Shown: in pieces, positions 11,558 to 23,300 of the stretch
Position numbering within the stretch: the first letter of the stretch is position 1
Layout: every line of letters begins with the position of its first letter
Origin: Agrocybe praecox
Taxonomy: Eukaryota > Basidiomycota > Agaricomycetes > Agaricales > Agrocybaceae
DNA: 64,000 nucleotides
Assembly (NCBI GenBank): GCA_964017145.1
Contig: OZ024844.1
Span: 1,674,001-1,738,000, forward strand
Reading direction: 5' to 3'
Notes under the pieces: generated by a model
Databases searched by the model: none
What the model was told of the DNA's origin: nothing
The model's input: only the letters and a program-made list of their open reading frames with translations
Program-made: the position numbers and the translations under genes

Positions 11558-13814
11558 TTATGCGTTAAAGCCAACTGATTCTGGAGCCCACAAAACACAC
11601 CTTCCACTGGCGTTGCCACTAGCCGCCCGCTCCACTATGCTGGGGTGTGAGCAAGTTACGGCTTGAACAGCACTTATCCTGCATAATATATAGTTTCTAT
11701 GTGAAAAATTACAATATATGGCTTAAGGCTGTCTTACCTGGTCCGATCAGCTAGTTGGGTAACAAGTTCGCCCTATATCGAGGAAAGATATGTGAATATA
11801 CCCCTAGCAATGGCATCCGTGTAGTGAATTACCTTCGCTGAATATATATCCAAGGAGTGATCCATATTGGCCACCTAGCAGTATTAGAATATCAGACTCC
11901 ACTCAATGAGAGAATGAAAAATAAGAACCGTAAAATGAGGATATGCGTCAGGATTTAAACTCCATTGAGCACGTAAGATGGTTAACCATTTTCCCTGCAG
12001 AGAAACATCAATAAATATATGGAATAGAAATTGAATCCTTACAGTTTGGCAATTATGTCTGATACGGCAGAAAGGTTTAAAGTCAGGGAACTTGTTGTCG
12101 TTTTTGAATGATGGTGACTGAATGTCCCAGACTAGAGAATTAGTTAGATGCATTTATGTTCTGAGCATATTTGAAATCGTACTTCGCAGTGTATCATCAT
12201 AACTCGTGCTAACAATCTGACGCCCTCTCGGGTCCCAGTAGGCAGAACTCGCTGATTTATCGTGCTTCCACTCTGCACGGAAACCACCCTTTCCCTTTTT
12301 GGAGTCTAGGTGCTCGTTTACAATGCTTGCTTCAAAATCCAAGACTTGCCGCGCAGAGTCATCCTTTGAGTCCTCTTGATCATCAAGTGACGCAACTGGG
12401 ATATTCTCTAGCTTCCGGGCATCCCAAATCCTCGATTTGGCATAATCAAAATAAGCAATTATTGTCTCAGTTACCGTGAAGACTTACTTCAAGAAACGGC
12501 TATTACTGGCTGTGAGCAGAAAATTGGGCCGTGAGGGATTCACACTGACAGAGCCGATTTTGTGTTCCGATAGTTCGTAGCGGCGCGCTTTCGATTTATT
12601 TTCGCGTAGATCTTTATGAGTTACACCACCCGCACCATCTGATATCCACATTTCCTGCCCAGCGGGTGGAAGGTCGACGCTAGAGATGAGAACACCATCG
12701 TTGGTAGCATAAATTTCTGCCGATGTACCGGACACGAAAGACAAGCTGCGGATCGTACAGTCATACGAGCTGGTATAAAGCTAGGCAAGGCATCAATACA
12801 ATTAATTGAGATGGTGGAATTACAACAAACATTATGAGAGTCGGTAGGGTCGAATTTAATGCTTGAAATGGACGACTTCGAAGTTGCTGGCCAATGGAGT
12901 TGTAGACGCCAATATTTACCGCCTTCCCTGTTCTCCGCCGGTATGTCGTTGTCGTCGTCTCCTTCATCTGGTGGTGCTCTGGCATCCCATATGCCAAGCT
13001 GGCCATGCTTATCTAGCTCCAAGATATGTTTTTATTGTGTAAAAATTGAACGAAAGTGCACAAACCTCCAAAAAATATTAAATCTTTCGTGACCTCGGGG
13101 TGATATGCAGCACAATAAATTCGGTTTATCGTGACTTTGGCGCGCGAAACAACTTTAAGATCCTCGACCTGCTCTCGTAGTTGCTTGACAGCTTTCTGAT
13201 GTTTTGTTTCTTCTGTATAATTGAAAGCTTCAGGATCGCCTACGCGTCTTGGCCCAGAGTCCTGAGACACAGTTTCCATAGTTTCCGAAAGTTTAGAAAG
13301 TTCTTGAGGTTGATCTGCTTCGGCAAGGGTTTTGAAATTCAGGATATCGTGCCTTGGGCGCTTCGCAATTCTTGCTTTCTCCTCAGCTACCAGCCTCTCT
13401 TCTTCAAGTCTAATCAACTCTTTCTCGCGTTCCTCCTGGAAATATATAGTCACATTCAGAGGTGGAAGTATGGTAGAAGATTAGTGACATGTACCTCGCG
13501 TTGCTTTCGCTCTTTTGGAGTCTCATTCAAATCGCCATGTATCTTGGTAAGAAGTCGTCTCGACTGTCTTCTCGGAGCTTCCTCTTCACGTTCTCGCTTG
13601 ACTCTTTTTGGTTGGATTGGTTTAGCCGTACTCTTCTGAGGTTTCGCAGAAGCCGCCCCCAGATCTTGAACCGCGTCTTTCAGCCCTAAATCTTCGAATA
13701 AAGCGCGGTTTTTGGCGATATTGGCCTCGCGTTCCAATTCACTGTATTATCATAGTCACATACAACACCCCAAGCTAGTAAATTTAAAACGTACTATTGA
13801 GATTTCTTCGACAT
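11558..13814 (-). CDS. CMR1: DNA damage-binding WD40 protein Cmr1 (WDR76 family)
   Basis: Seven-bladed WD40 protein that in yeast binds chromatin and relocates to stress-induced intranuclear sites with misfolded and damaged-DNA factors. Exon 1 encodes only MSKKSQ plus two bases. The next gives the diagnostic Cmr1 opening ELEREANIAKNRALFEDLGL, then a basic linker and RRQSRRLL. The propeller follows: FFGGLCTF, then LGIWDARAPPDE, SISSIKFDPTDSHNV, IYATNDGVLISSVDLPP, KIGSVSVNPSRPNFLLTAS and GRQIVSTSYDDTLR. Late blades read MDHSLDIYSAKGELV and IVERAASGNASGRCVLWAP. The stop is at 11558. About 590 residues with around nine introns. The convergent CSM3 gene also acts in genome maintenance. Confidence 0.92.
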
Positions 13815-14305
13815 GACGGAGGTCTTCAGAGTAAGTGGTCTGTTTGAGAAATTGAGAAGGTGTACACGGTGCAAGTTACTCTCGTCAATCATAATGTTGC
13901 GTCACACTACAGGTATGATCACAGTCACCTGACATCTAGGGTAAAATTGTCACAGGGCTGAGGGCGGGGGAGCGCTGCCTACGAAATTCGAATCGCGATG
14001 CACATATTAAGCGCATTCAAAACCAAAAAAAAGGTTAAGAAAGTAGATATTTCTGCTTCCTAAGATTACAACATCTCGAAAAATTACAAGAAAACAAAGC
14101 GAACTAGAGAGCAAATAAAAGGAAGAATGAAAAACAACAACACAAAAACCACTATGTATGTAAAGTATTCATTAAAAACCGTAGCGAATTCGAGCAGGGG
14201 AGAATGGAATGAGGGGGGTAAATTATATGGCAAATAAAAAATCCCGATTGGCGGGAGCTAAAAGTTTGTGCGACTAACGATAAGCAGGCCAAATTTCCTA
14301 CATTA
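13815..14305. other. Gene-free spacer between CMR1 and the unrecognised gene
   Basis: This 491 bp region contains the CMR1 promoter and the 3' region of the next minus-strand gene. It is A-rich on the plus strand from about 14020 onward. A stretch around 13984 (TTCGAATC) resembles the tRNA B box but has no matching A box or cloverleaf. No gene is supported. Confidence 0.4.
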
Positions 14306-16577
14306 TCATGTTACCTCCAAAATTGAGGTCTCCAGCACGCGAAATTGCTCTGGGTCTTTCGAGTGTTCTGACCATCCGACAATCTCGCGCCAGTTATGTT
14401 GATTTGCTTCCTTCTCTCCTGCTCCAGAAAACATCCCAAGTTCATCATCACTTAAGCCACGAAAGATAAGGAATAGTCGAGTAAAAACGCAAGGTTCAAT
14501 CGTGACCGAAATATCCACAGCGGCAGCAATTTGACGAGGAGATAAAAATCTGTACGCGATGTTTTTGTGCTGAGAAAAGGCTGCCATATTATTGCTGCGA
14601 AAATAAGGTCTATCAATAGACTAGATCATAGAGAAGGTTATAACATACTTGATAAAGGTCGTGCGGGCATGCATCGACAATCCCAATTGGTCCAACACAT
14701 TCATAAGATGGCGAATAAAGTCACGTAAACCCATTGCAAATCCGTTTCGAGGAGCAATAAAATTATTGGGGTCCATCATTGATACGTCGGGGCTATAGAA
14801 AAAGCAATTGTTTGAGCAAGCTAGGTTGAACTGAAGAAAACAAGACATACACTGCTTCGTAGTATAAAGCTGTAGACACCATTTCACTTTCAAAATGTTC
14901 CAGTGCACCACCGGGATGCACTCTCATAAAATATTTTGCTTTTTGATCCTCGATATGTTCTGGCGGTGGCCATGCAGCTCCAGCCTTCCACAAAGGGGCA
15001 AACGTCAAGACAACTTCGCAATATTGGATCTCGGGAGATAGAATGGTAAGATTGCACCGAGCAGCTGCCGCTTTTGCCACAGTTGCTAGTTTACTGATGA
15101 CCCGATTGTCGATAGTCAAGTCCTGAGTATAATCTTCGCCGGGAGGCAGTTTCGTACCAGTGAACTCCATGGTGTGCGTGTCTCCCGAGTGAATGATTTC
15201 CAGTTTCCCTACGAATATGCCATCTACAAGTGTACCGTCCTCCATCCGCGACATATCCAACTCGTCTGAGCTCACTGTCACGTCCAAGGCGACGTTTTGT
15301 CCAGGTGTCAACTCCAGATTGAAGGTACCCGGCATTTCGAGGACTGGAGGGGGCCTATTAAAAACGAACATGGTCAGCTGAAGATAAGACGAGGGAAAGG
15401 CTGGATAATTACGGTGGTGCCCTGCAGCACACAAAAAGTGGGTCAAATGCTATATATCGTCAAACAATGTTGTAAGACTTACGGCGCCTCTTCAATCGGA
15501 GGGGGTCCGTCACTGACAATTTCGACTCTGAGACCCTGAACACCCATGATAGCGATTTGATATGAGTCTTCGCTAGTAAGCTGGAATAGAGGTAAGAAAC
15601 GTCAAGAAAACATCGTTTGAAGATGCAACGCACATAGATATAAGGGCCAGCTACAAGGCGCTACATATGTGCATCAGTACACATCATCTCACGCGTTATA
15701 TGGTAGAACCCACAGCAGCATGTATTGAAGCGTATTCTACAGGAACGCGTAGGTTGAACATTGCATCCGGAGGAGGTTTTGTCCAATCTTGCGCAGCAGC
15801 CATTAATTCCTGATTCACCGTTTAGAAAGATATCCAAGGTCATAAATGATTAGATTCGGCACCCACTCCAAAGTTATTTGGTAACTATGACATATACAAG
15901 TAGTTATCAGTGGTAGATTCATACACACTCAAGATATGAACTCACCATGCGCAATGTTTCCATATCACCAAAGGCTAGCGTCAAAAGACGCGGTCGTACA
16001 ACGGCCATCGGGGCACCAGGAGGTTTGGGGTCTGGTTCCTTGGCTTTGGGCTTGAATTTACCCCAGAAAGCGGCTGGTGGCGGTAAACCAGCACTTGTTG
16101 ACCTATTAAGAAGGTGGGATACAGTGAAAGATGAGACGTACGGAAAAGAAAGATGTGGTACAGCGCCTACGTCGGAGAGAGAAGCATATGAAGAGAAAGT
16201 GACTGCCTAGTTGGTGGGTGGTATCAGGATTCAGAGATGCCCACACAGTCCGGAATAGATTGGGCGAGCTGTTGTTTTCCAAACACGGGCCCGGGGCCAC
16301 GATGAGAACACGAGGCAAATGAGGCAAAGGGTTCTCTGTCGTTTTATCGATCTACAATATCAAAAGGAGGGTACTGATTTATCCGATGAATAATCTTGAA
16401 CGCAGAATGCAGCAGACCCAACAGAAACTGGTCGATTATGGGGGTATAAGTTTGTATAGAATAAGACGGTCCCGAATGTATGTTTTGGTAAGAGAACGAT
16501 GGGAAAAGAACCATCGATCCATCCTGTGCCACTTGTGATGATAAGATAAGATCTTTCTTATGTAATCCATTTAACAT
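14306..16577 (-). CDS. Unrecognised conserved-looking protein, about 550-600 residues
   Basis: I do not recognise this family. Splicing gives one long consistent frame: ENPLPHLPRVLIVAPGP and SSPNLFRTVWASLNPD early, a Pro/Lys-rich linker with PPPAAFWGKFK, then VVRPRLLTLAFGDMETL, AGPYIYLTSEDSYQIAI, a polyproline stretch, MPGTFNLELTPGQNVAL, and SPDVSMMDPNNFIAPRNG. The C-terminal half contains ARTTFINNNMAAFSQHKN, EPCVFTRLFLIFRGLSDDE and WREIVGWSEHSKD before the stop at 14306. Segment spacing and preserved frame across about ten introns argue strongly for a real gene. There are no membrane spans or catalytic motif I can name. The 5' end is unresolved: an ATG at 16577 opens a plausible exon but lies only 44 bp from the divergent AIM34-like start, so the true start may be further in. 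Confidence 0.7.
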
Positions 16578-16621
16578 CTCGGAGCTGGCAATCCACTTCC
16601 GAATTTTGCTCTTTCACCGCT

Positions 16622-17402
16622 ATGTTCCGCCTCGCCCGTTTGCCTTCTCACCTAACGCGTTTCTCGTCCGCCAATTCCAGAGGTCTGGCATCCTCAGCAC
16701 TGTTGTCGCGCTCATGGCAAAACGAAACCGTCGCAGAACTGCGCAATGAAGCCAAAAATCGCGGGTTGTCTACGTGGGTCATTTAGAATTGCACGACAAA
16801 ATTCTGCAAAGCAATTGACAATTTTCAAGAAAAGGAAGCAAGTCTGTCCTGATCTCTAGGCTGGAGGAATACGAGCAAGTTCGTTCATCAACAGTCGCTG
16901 CGTCTGGAATAAGGCATGCCTCTACTACGCAACAAACCACTGCGCCTGAGTCCCAGACCGAAGTCCCAGGCAACCCAGAACAACCATCGACCACTGCAGC
17001 TCCCTTCTTAGACATCAAAATGCCAGACTTATCGCAGCCTGAACCAGTAGAACCCATCAGAATAGTGCGTTTACTTTCCTTTCGAAACGACATACCCAAT
17101 TTGATCGCACAAAATAGCCCTTCCTTCCTGACTTTTGGGACTCGTCTGCACTTTCGAATAAGGATGCTACTTCAACGGAAGAAACCCTGCCAAAAATTGT
17201 GGTCATCTCCGGGGCAAATACTCATCGCGGAGGTGCCCATAACCTCATGGACTTTTCTGACAACGGTGGTCTAGAGGAAGCTCCAGTGCCTAAACCTGCC
17301 GTAGAAAGCCAACGTTCTGGAAGCCTCTGGGATGACATTGCTGAGGACCTAGGCTTACCACCAGTAGAGGATATCAAGAGTTCTCTACGAAGACTTTTCT
17401 GA
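16622..17402 (+). CDS. Mitochondrial SAP-domain protein, AIM34-like
   Basis: The N-terminus MFRLARLPSHLTRFSSANS is rich in Arg/Ser and free of acids, a good mitochondrial presequence. Then comes a SAP-type helix-extended-loop-helix motif split by an intron: ETVAELRNEAKNRGLSTKG followed by KSVLISRLEEYEQ. SAP motifs bind nucleic acid or act in protein contacts. The middle is Pro/Thr-rich and low complexity. The C-terminal part reads FLPDFWDSS, TLPKIVVISGANTHRGG and SLWDDIAEDLGLPP, which looks conserved rather than disordered. Yeast Aim34 has the same layout (presequence plus SAP) and affects mitochondrial inheritance, so assignment to that group is likely but not certain. About 220 residues, two introns. 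Confidence 0.65.
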
Positions 17403-17744
17403 TCTGAAAATATGCGGCATAACACCGTCTTACACCACTGTAGATTACTACCCACTTTTAGTGCTTTACGACCATCCTCTAGAGTTCTACTTAGATTAAA
17501 GCAATGTACAGTAGTCGTATCACTTTACTTACTTGCAAAGTTAGAGCGGTAATATATACACTAGAGTCCGGATTCTCCGGCCCGGTGCGTGTACCGTGAG
17601 ACTTATCTTTAAAATTACCACTCGCCGAAGTTACTGAACCAGGGAGTAGTAAACTCCAAGATTTTATCCTTTGAACTGGCTCGTTCTTTGTTCCCCCTCA
17701 ACTTGACTCGGAAACCATTTATCTCACTTGTATGCAGGTATAGA
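17403..17744. promoter_or_regulatory. TRM1 upstream region
   Basis: This 342 bp spacer lies between two plus-strand genes. It contains a TATA-like TAATATATACA near 17550 and a long stop-free frame continuous with TRM1 from about 17613, without an ATG before 17745. No separate gene is seen. Confidence 0.4.
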
Positions 17745-20125
17745 ATGGCAAGCACTGCAGCAAGTGCCATTGAAATTCCCGATGGATTCCGACTACATAC
17801 AGAAAACACATCACATATCTTACTGTCTGAAAACGAGGCGTTTCTCAACCCAGTCCAGGAGTTTAACAGAGACTTGAGCGTGGCCTGTATTAGGGTCTGG
17901 AGCGAGGAACTGAATCGGACGAAAGAGGAACGATGGAGGAAGGCTCAAGCAAACAAGTTAAAGCGCGCTTCAAAAGTTCCATCAGGTTTGTCTATTCATT
18001 CAAGATCCAGGTTTATTGAATTTGACACCTTATAGAAGTATCTGGATCCATGGAAGTCTGCGAAAATTCATCCGCTACGAAAGAAAGAGAGTCAACGGAA
18101 TCAACATCTACAGTCGCAACCGGGAGCTCTGGTAAGGGTAGTTCTGACGTGAGTAGATTCAGTGTCCACACCTCGATATACTTGAAGTTTATCTACGACT
18201 TAGTACAGACCATATAAATTCGTCATTCTGGAAGCATTATCTGCAACTGGATTGCGATCCATACGCTATGCGAAGGAAATTCCTCTGGTGAAGTAAACAA
18301 ATATCCATTGCATGCGCTTCTATTCCTTCACGCTAATTTTTCTGCGTTCCTAAGGTACGTCATTGCCAATGATCTTTCTCCTGGTGCAGTAGAGGCTATG
18401 AAACGTAATATTGCTATCAACGGCTTTGAAGAATACGACAATGCACCTTCGTCATCAAAGAATAGCAGTTCGACGCAAATGGTCCATATCAACGAGGGTG
18501 ATGCATGGTATTATTCCAACCCACCAATAATCAAGCTTTCACTTACGGTTGTGCAGTTCTCTCATGTACAGTCATCGCGAAGAGAAAAATCAAGTGGATG
18601 TCGTCGACTTGGACCCATATGGCACAGCTGCTCCCTTCATTGACGCGGCAATCCAGTCCGTAAATAATGGTGGTAAGGCCTTCTAAGTTCATTTCGTTTC
18701 ACACTTGTACCGACGGGACTCTCTAGGTTTGTTATGTGTTACCTGCACAGATTTATCTGTCTTGGCCACTACCAATTATCCTGAGAAATGGTAAGCGAGT
18801 TGGAAACATAATAGAAAGCTGGACTGATGGTAAAAGTTTCTCCAACTATGGAGGCGTTCCTGTAAAAGCAGAATATTGCCACGAAAGTGTACGTACTCCT
18901 TTCCTCGTGCCTACTGGTAGACCATTGACCAACTTTGATCAAAGGCTTTACGTTTGCTCTTGCACACCTTGTCAACTTCAGCATCAAGATATGGTCGTTT
19001 TATAGAACCTTTACTCTCACTGTCGATCGATTTTTACGTGCGGGTATTCGTTCGTGTACAAACGGCACCTATCGAGGTGAAAAAAACATTGACGTGCGTA
19101 TTGCTGTCTCTCTTTTGCGCGTGTGGTATTTAAAATCCCTATTTTGAGCAGTAAGAATTCAACTTTCTATATATGCAGTACTTGTCAATCACATTATGAA
19201 CAACCTTTGGGAAGGGTGATCACCAAAACCTCCGCAAAAGGCAACGACAATTATGTCTTCAAAACGCAAGCTGGTCCTTTGGTATCATCGAAATGTCCTG
19301 AATGTGAATCCACTTTACATGTGAGCTTACCTTCCATATATCATGCGCAACCATTGATTTCTGCGACTTTGTTGAAAGATCGCGGGTCCCATGTGGTCAG
19401 GTCCCCTTCACAGCAAAGATTTTGTCAGCAAGGTGCTCTCACATGTGAGAGAAAATGAGAAAAACTACAACACCTCGGGAAGAATGAAAGGAATGCTTAC
19501 CGTGGCAAGAGAAGTCAGCCCTTGTCTCCAACTCGACCTGAACTGTTTCGCTTATTCTTTTGTAGGAGTTAGAAGCGCCCTTCTACTTTACGCCGAGTAA
19601 AGTTGCAAGCTTTTTCCATTGTGAGACGCCTTCCTTGGACGAGGTAGCGTAAGTAATTTTTTGTAAATAAGTATTATCTTGGCCTGAAATTTTGTGAAAG
19701 ATCTGCTCTTTTGAATGCTGGCCATAAAGTATCGCGCTCACATGCTTGCGCTGGCTCTTTGAAAACTGATGCAAGCCACCGCCAATTACATGACATCTAT
19801 CGCTCCTGGATAAAACTTCATCCTGTCAAATTAGACAAAATATCGGAGACGTCTCCAGCTCGTCGCTTGCTTGCCAAAGAATCAGAGTAAGTCTGAACCT
19901 TACCCCTGTGTTTCCAACTTATCTTACTAATTTTATTGTGTGTATAGGTTTGAAGCAGATTTCAAACGCCACCCTCAGACCATAGGCGCATTAGAAACTT
20001 TTCGTCTAGTGAGATACCAAGAAAACCCAGCTGGTTGGGGCCCTGGGAAAAAAGCAGTTTCAAAACCTGACCTGAAGCGCAAAAGGAGCTCGGAAGTCTT
20101 GGAGGAGCCACCTGCAAAACACTGA
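17745..20125 (+). CDS. TRM1: tRNA (guanine-26 N2,N2) dimethyltransferase Trm1
   Basis: Adds two methyl groups to G26 of nuclear- and mitochondrially-encoded tRNAs using SAM. The opening [17 protein letters not shown] and [16 protein letters not shown] match Trm1. The Rossmann core reads [19 protein letters not shown], then [18 protein letters not shown] and [16 protein letters not shown], where the DPYG motif is the active site. [14 protein letters not shown] and [17 protein letters not shown] follow. A zinc-binding pair ICSTCQSH / SSKCPECES sits in the C-terminal domain with [15 protein letters not shown]. The tail has basic clusters (KPDLKRKRS) suited to nuclear import. About 575 residues and roughly a dozen short introns. 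ATG 17745 is the only in-frame ATG upstream of the conserved start. Confidence 0.95.
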
Positions 20126-20346
20126 TCCCTGATTCCAGTCATTCAATAACAAAAAAAAAGCGTGGAAGGGTTTGGTAGTCATTTTACAAATCTGAATAAT
20201 ATCATACAATATCCCCCAAAGTTAAATCGAAAGTAAACTGCAAGTGCGGACGAAAAGATCCAAATCCTCATACAAGAACGTAAAAGGCATAAATTAATTA
20301 GAAACGTCAAAATGCGGGTCAGAGGCGTGAAAATGTCAGTGACTCC

Positions 20347-23300
20347 CTATTTTTTAGGGTTGTTGGTCACTGCAATCCACGGGTGTCGCAGAAGTTCGAT
20401 AGCAGAAGGTCTGGCCTCATGATTGATCTCAAAAGTCTTGCGTAAAAAGTCTTGGGCATCAGCAGATATGTCGGAAGGAATGGTAGGTCGTGCGGAAGAA
20501 CCGATCTGGGGATTTACGAAATATTAATGACGATCATTAAAAAATAGCAAGTAATCAATTGTTACCTTGAAGATGGCCTGCATCTGAGTGAGTTGAGCCC
20601 AGGGATGCTCACCCGTGAGCATCTCTACGACGAGACAGCCAACACTCCAGATATCGGCTTTACGTGTGTGGCCGGTTTGTTTCACAACTTCAGGTGCCAT
20701 CCAGAAGACGGAGCCTTGTAGTGAAGGTCGGTTGATACGGTTACCGGTCAAAAGATCTGAATAGAAACGTCAATGGAAGAAGGGCCAAGATTTCGAGAGG
20801 GAGGGGGCACTTACTGTCGTCGACTTTCTTGGAGATACCAAAATCGGAAATTTTGATTCCGCCCTTGTTGTCAACAAGTATGTTGGCACCCTTGATGTCA
20901 CGATGGATGATATCGCGTTCATGTAAATAGTCCAGGCCCTGTAATATCTGTCGTACGAAGTTCTTGACAAGTGGCTCCTCAAATGCGCCGTAGTTGCGCA
21001 ACAATGCGGTCACGGAACCACCAGGCACGTATTCCAGGAAAATGTTGAGGAATTCTTCGTCGATGGAAGAGTCTTGCAATTATGATGTTAGTCCAGAACT
21101 AGTTTGAAAGAAAATAAAGATAGAGACATACAAAGATATTGCACGATATTTTCGTGTTGCAGGTTCTTCAGCAGTTCAATCTCGCGCTCAAGAGCACTCA
21201 ACATGCTCTTTTTGCGTTCCTGATTTGGACCAGAGCCAGTAGGAAGTTCGACTTGTTTGACAGCCATTAACAGCCCATTGGATGCATCCATTCCCAGGTA
21301 AACCTTGCCGAAAGAGCCTGCACCAATAAGAGCTCCCTTGATCCACTTATTGGCTAAAGCAAATAGATAAGTTAGCGGGCAATTAGCATTTATACGTACT
21401 GAACCTACGGACCTTTGCGTGCGTTTATGACATTATGGATAACACCATCGTCGTCGACGTCGAGGCCGAGCTCTTCCTCTTCATTGAGTGTTTCATCTTC
21501 TTCTGAGGTCACCTCATCCGAGCTCTCTGCTTCATCCTCATCCTCATCCTCGACCTCGACGTCTCCGTCATCGTCAGCGACTGCCTTCGGAACCATATCT
21601 TCAATCTCTGTGTCGACCTTAGTCCAGCCGTCAAGATCTTCATCTCTTTCTCGCTCAAAAGTCTTGCTTACTCTTCCTTTTTCAACTTCGGCTGTAATCT
21701 CATCTACGGTCATGAGACTTGCTGTATCGGACCTATCGCGTTTGCTGCGCAGCTCTGTCATATAGCTCATGCGCTTGGAAGCAGTTGACATGGCTTTGGA
21801 CACTGGCCTCTGTCGGTGCAGCTTAGCACCATCAGTGGTGTTTTCAGGACTGCCATTAGTAGGGAACGGAATCTTCTGGGGCATGGGTTCGATGGTATCC
21901 AGGTGAAGATCGACTGACCGTCCATCATCCGTCGAGAGAGACATCCTCGGTAGATCTTCCTTATCATAGGATGAAATCGGTTTATCTGGCACAGGCGGAG
22001 GAAGAGTTGACATCGACGACCGCGGCGAGAACGATTTCCTTCCTCCAGAACCTTGCGTACTGCTGCTAAATCTCGACGACGGTTGCTGGTTGTACGACGC
22101 GACGCTCTCGCGTCTCCGCATCATGCTGTGGCGAGCCGTTCTCTTGAGCACTTTCTTCTCAGTGTTAGGGAAATATTCTGTCAAGTGGTTCGTGATCAGT
22201 TCACTAGGCGGACGCTGGCCGAAGAAGTTGCGCAGTTTAGATGGTCGTTTGGCATGTGCGGATGGGCTGAATCGTCCTGAAGTTGGTGAAGGTGGCTCCA
22301 GCGCCTTTTCAGGATCCGGCACACCAAGCCCACTGAGAATACTAATTGAACTGGCGCGCTTCGTGCTCTTAGAACTGCTGATGTTGGAAGAAGGACTGCC
22401 ACTACGCAAATCTGTTCTGTATATTCTTCTGAGTACCAAGCCATTTTCGCGCGTCGGATGGTCTGGCGCATGGCAAATGGAAAGGAGCTCAGCTTCGGTC
22501 AGTGGTTGAGCTATAGGAAATAAATAAATAAGATGACGTTGTATCCTGAGAGCTCAGCTAGAGAGTAAATAGATAAAAGTACTCACCAGGGCCGTCTTCC
22601 TGACCGATGTCCATAAATACACCCCATCCATCAACCGTCAAGCCACCTTCATCAGTATGTGAAACGTCCATGTTTCCATCACTCCTCAGACTGCCTTTGC
22701 CGAATTTCTTCAAAACTTTCTCAAGAACTTCAATTCCTCCAGTGCACGAGGCCACATCGATGGTGAAAGAAAGGCCATCGTCGGGCAAGACAAATTTAAC
22801 AAGTTTCTTGCGTAGATCATCGAGAGTGTATTGATTGTTATTCGACACGCCTGGGTTAAACGGTCCCCGTCCAACGGAGTACGCGTGTGTTGGCGGTGAA
22901 GGTGTGCCGGATGAATTATGATGGGAAGCAAACGTTTCCTCGATCGGTGAGAGACTAGATGCAAGATTTGATGGTGGATGTAACACAGCGTTGGCGTTGG
23001 CATAAGGATGTGAATTGCTTGAGGCCATCGCTCGGACGGTTGGTTTACCAGGAGAGCCATTATTGTTTGCACCAATTGACCCGTTTCGACCATGAGTGGC
23101 ATTTGATGAAGAAGTGTTCGGTCGAAGTCTAGCAGGCGGCACTGGCGATATCGATCTTGCGTTGGGTATCTTTGAGCTGCCTGGATTCCCAGGTCGAGGA
23201 TCTGCGGGTAAATGATGGTTGACCCAATTGCTACTGGATGGAGTGAGTAGACCCTGGTTTTGATGAGGCGGTGGAGGTGGAGGTTGCGAGGTATACGCTG

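Noticed and set aside
13984..13991. tRNA B-box lookalike TTCGAATC
   Set aside because: No A box at the right distance and no cloverleaf stems.
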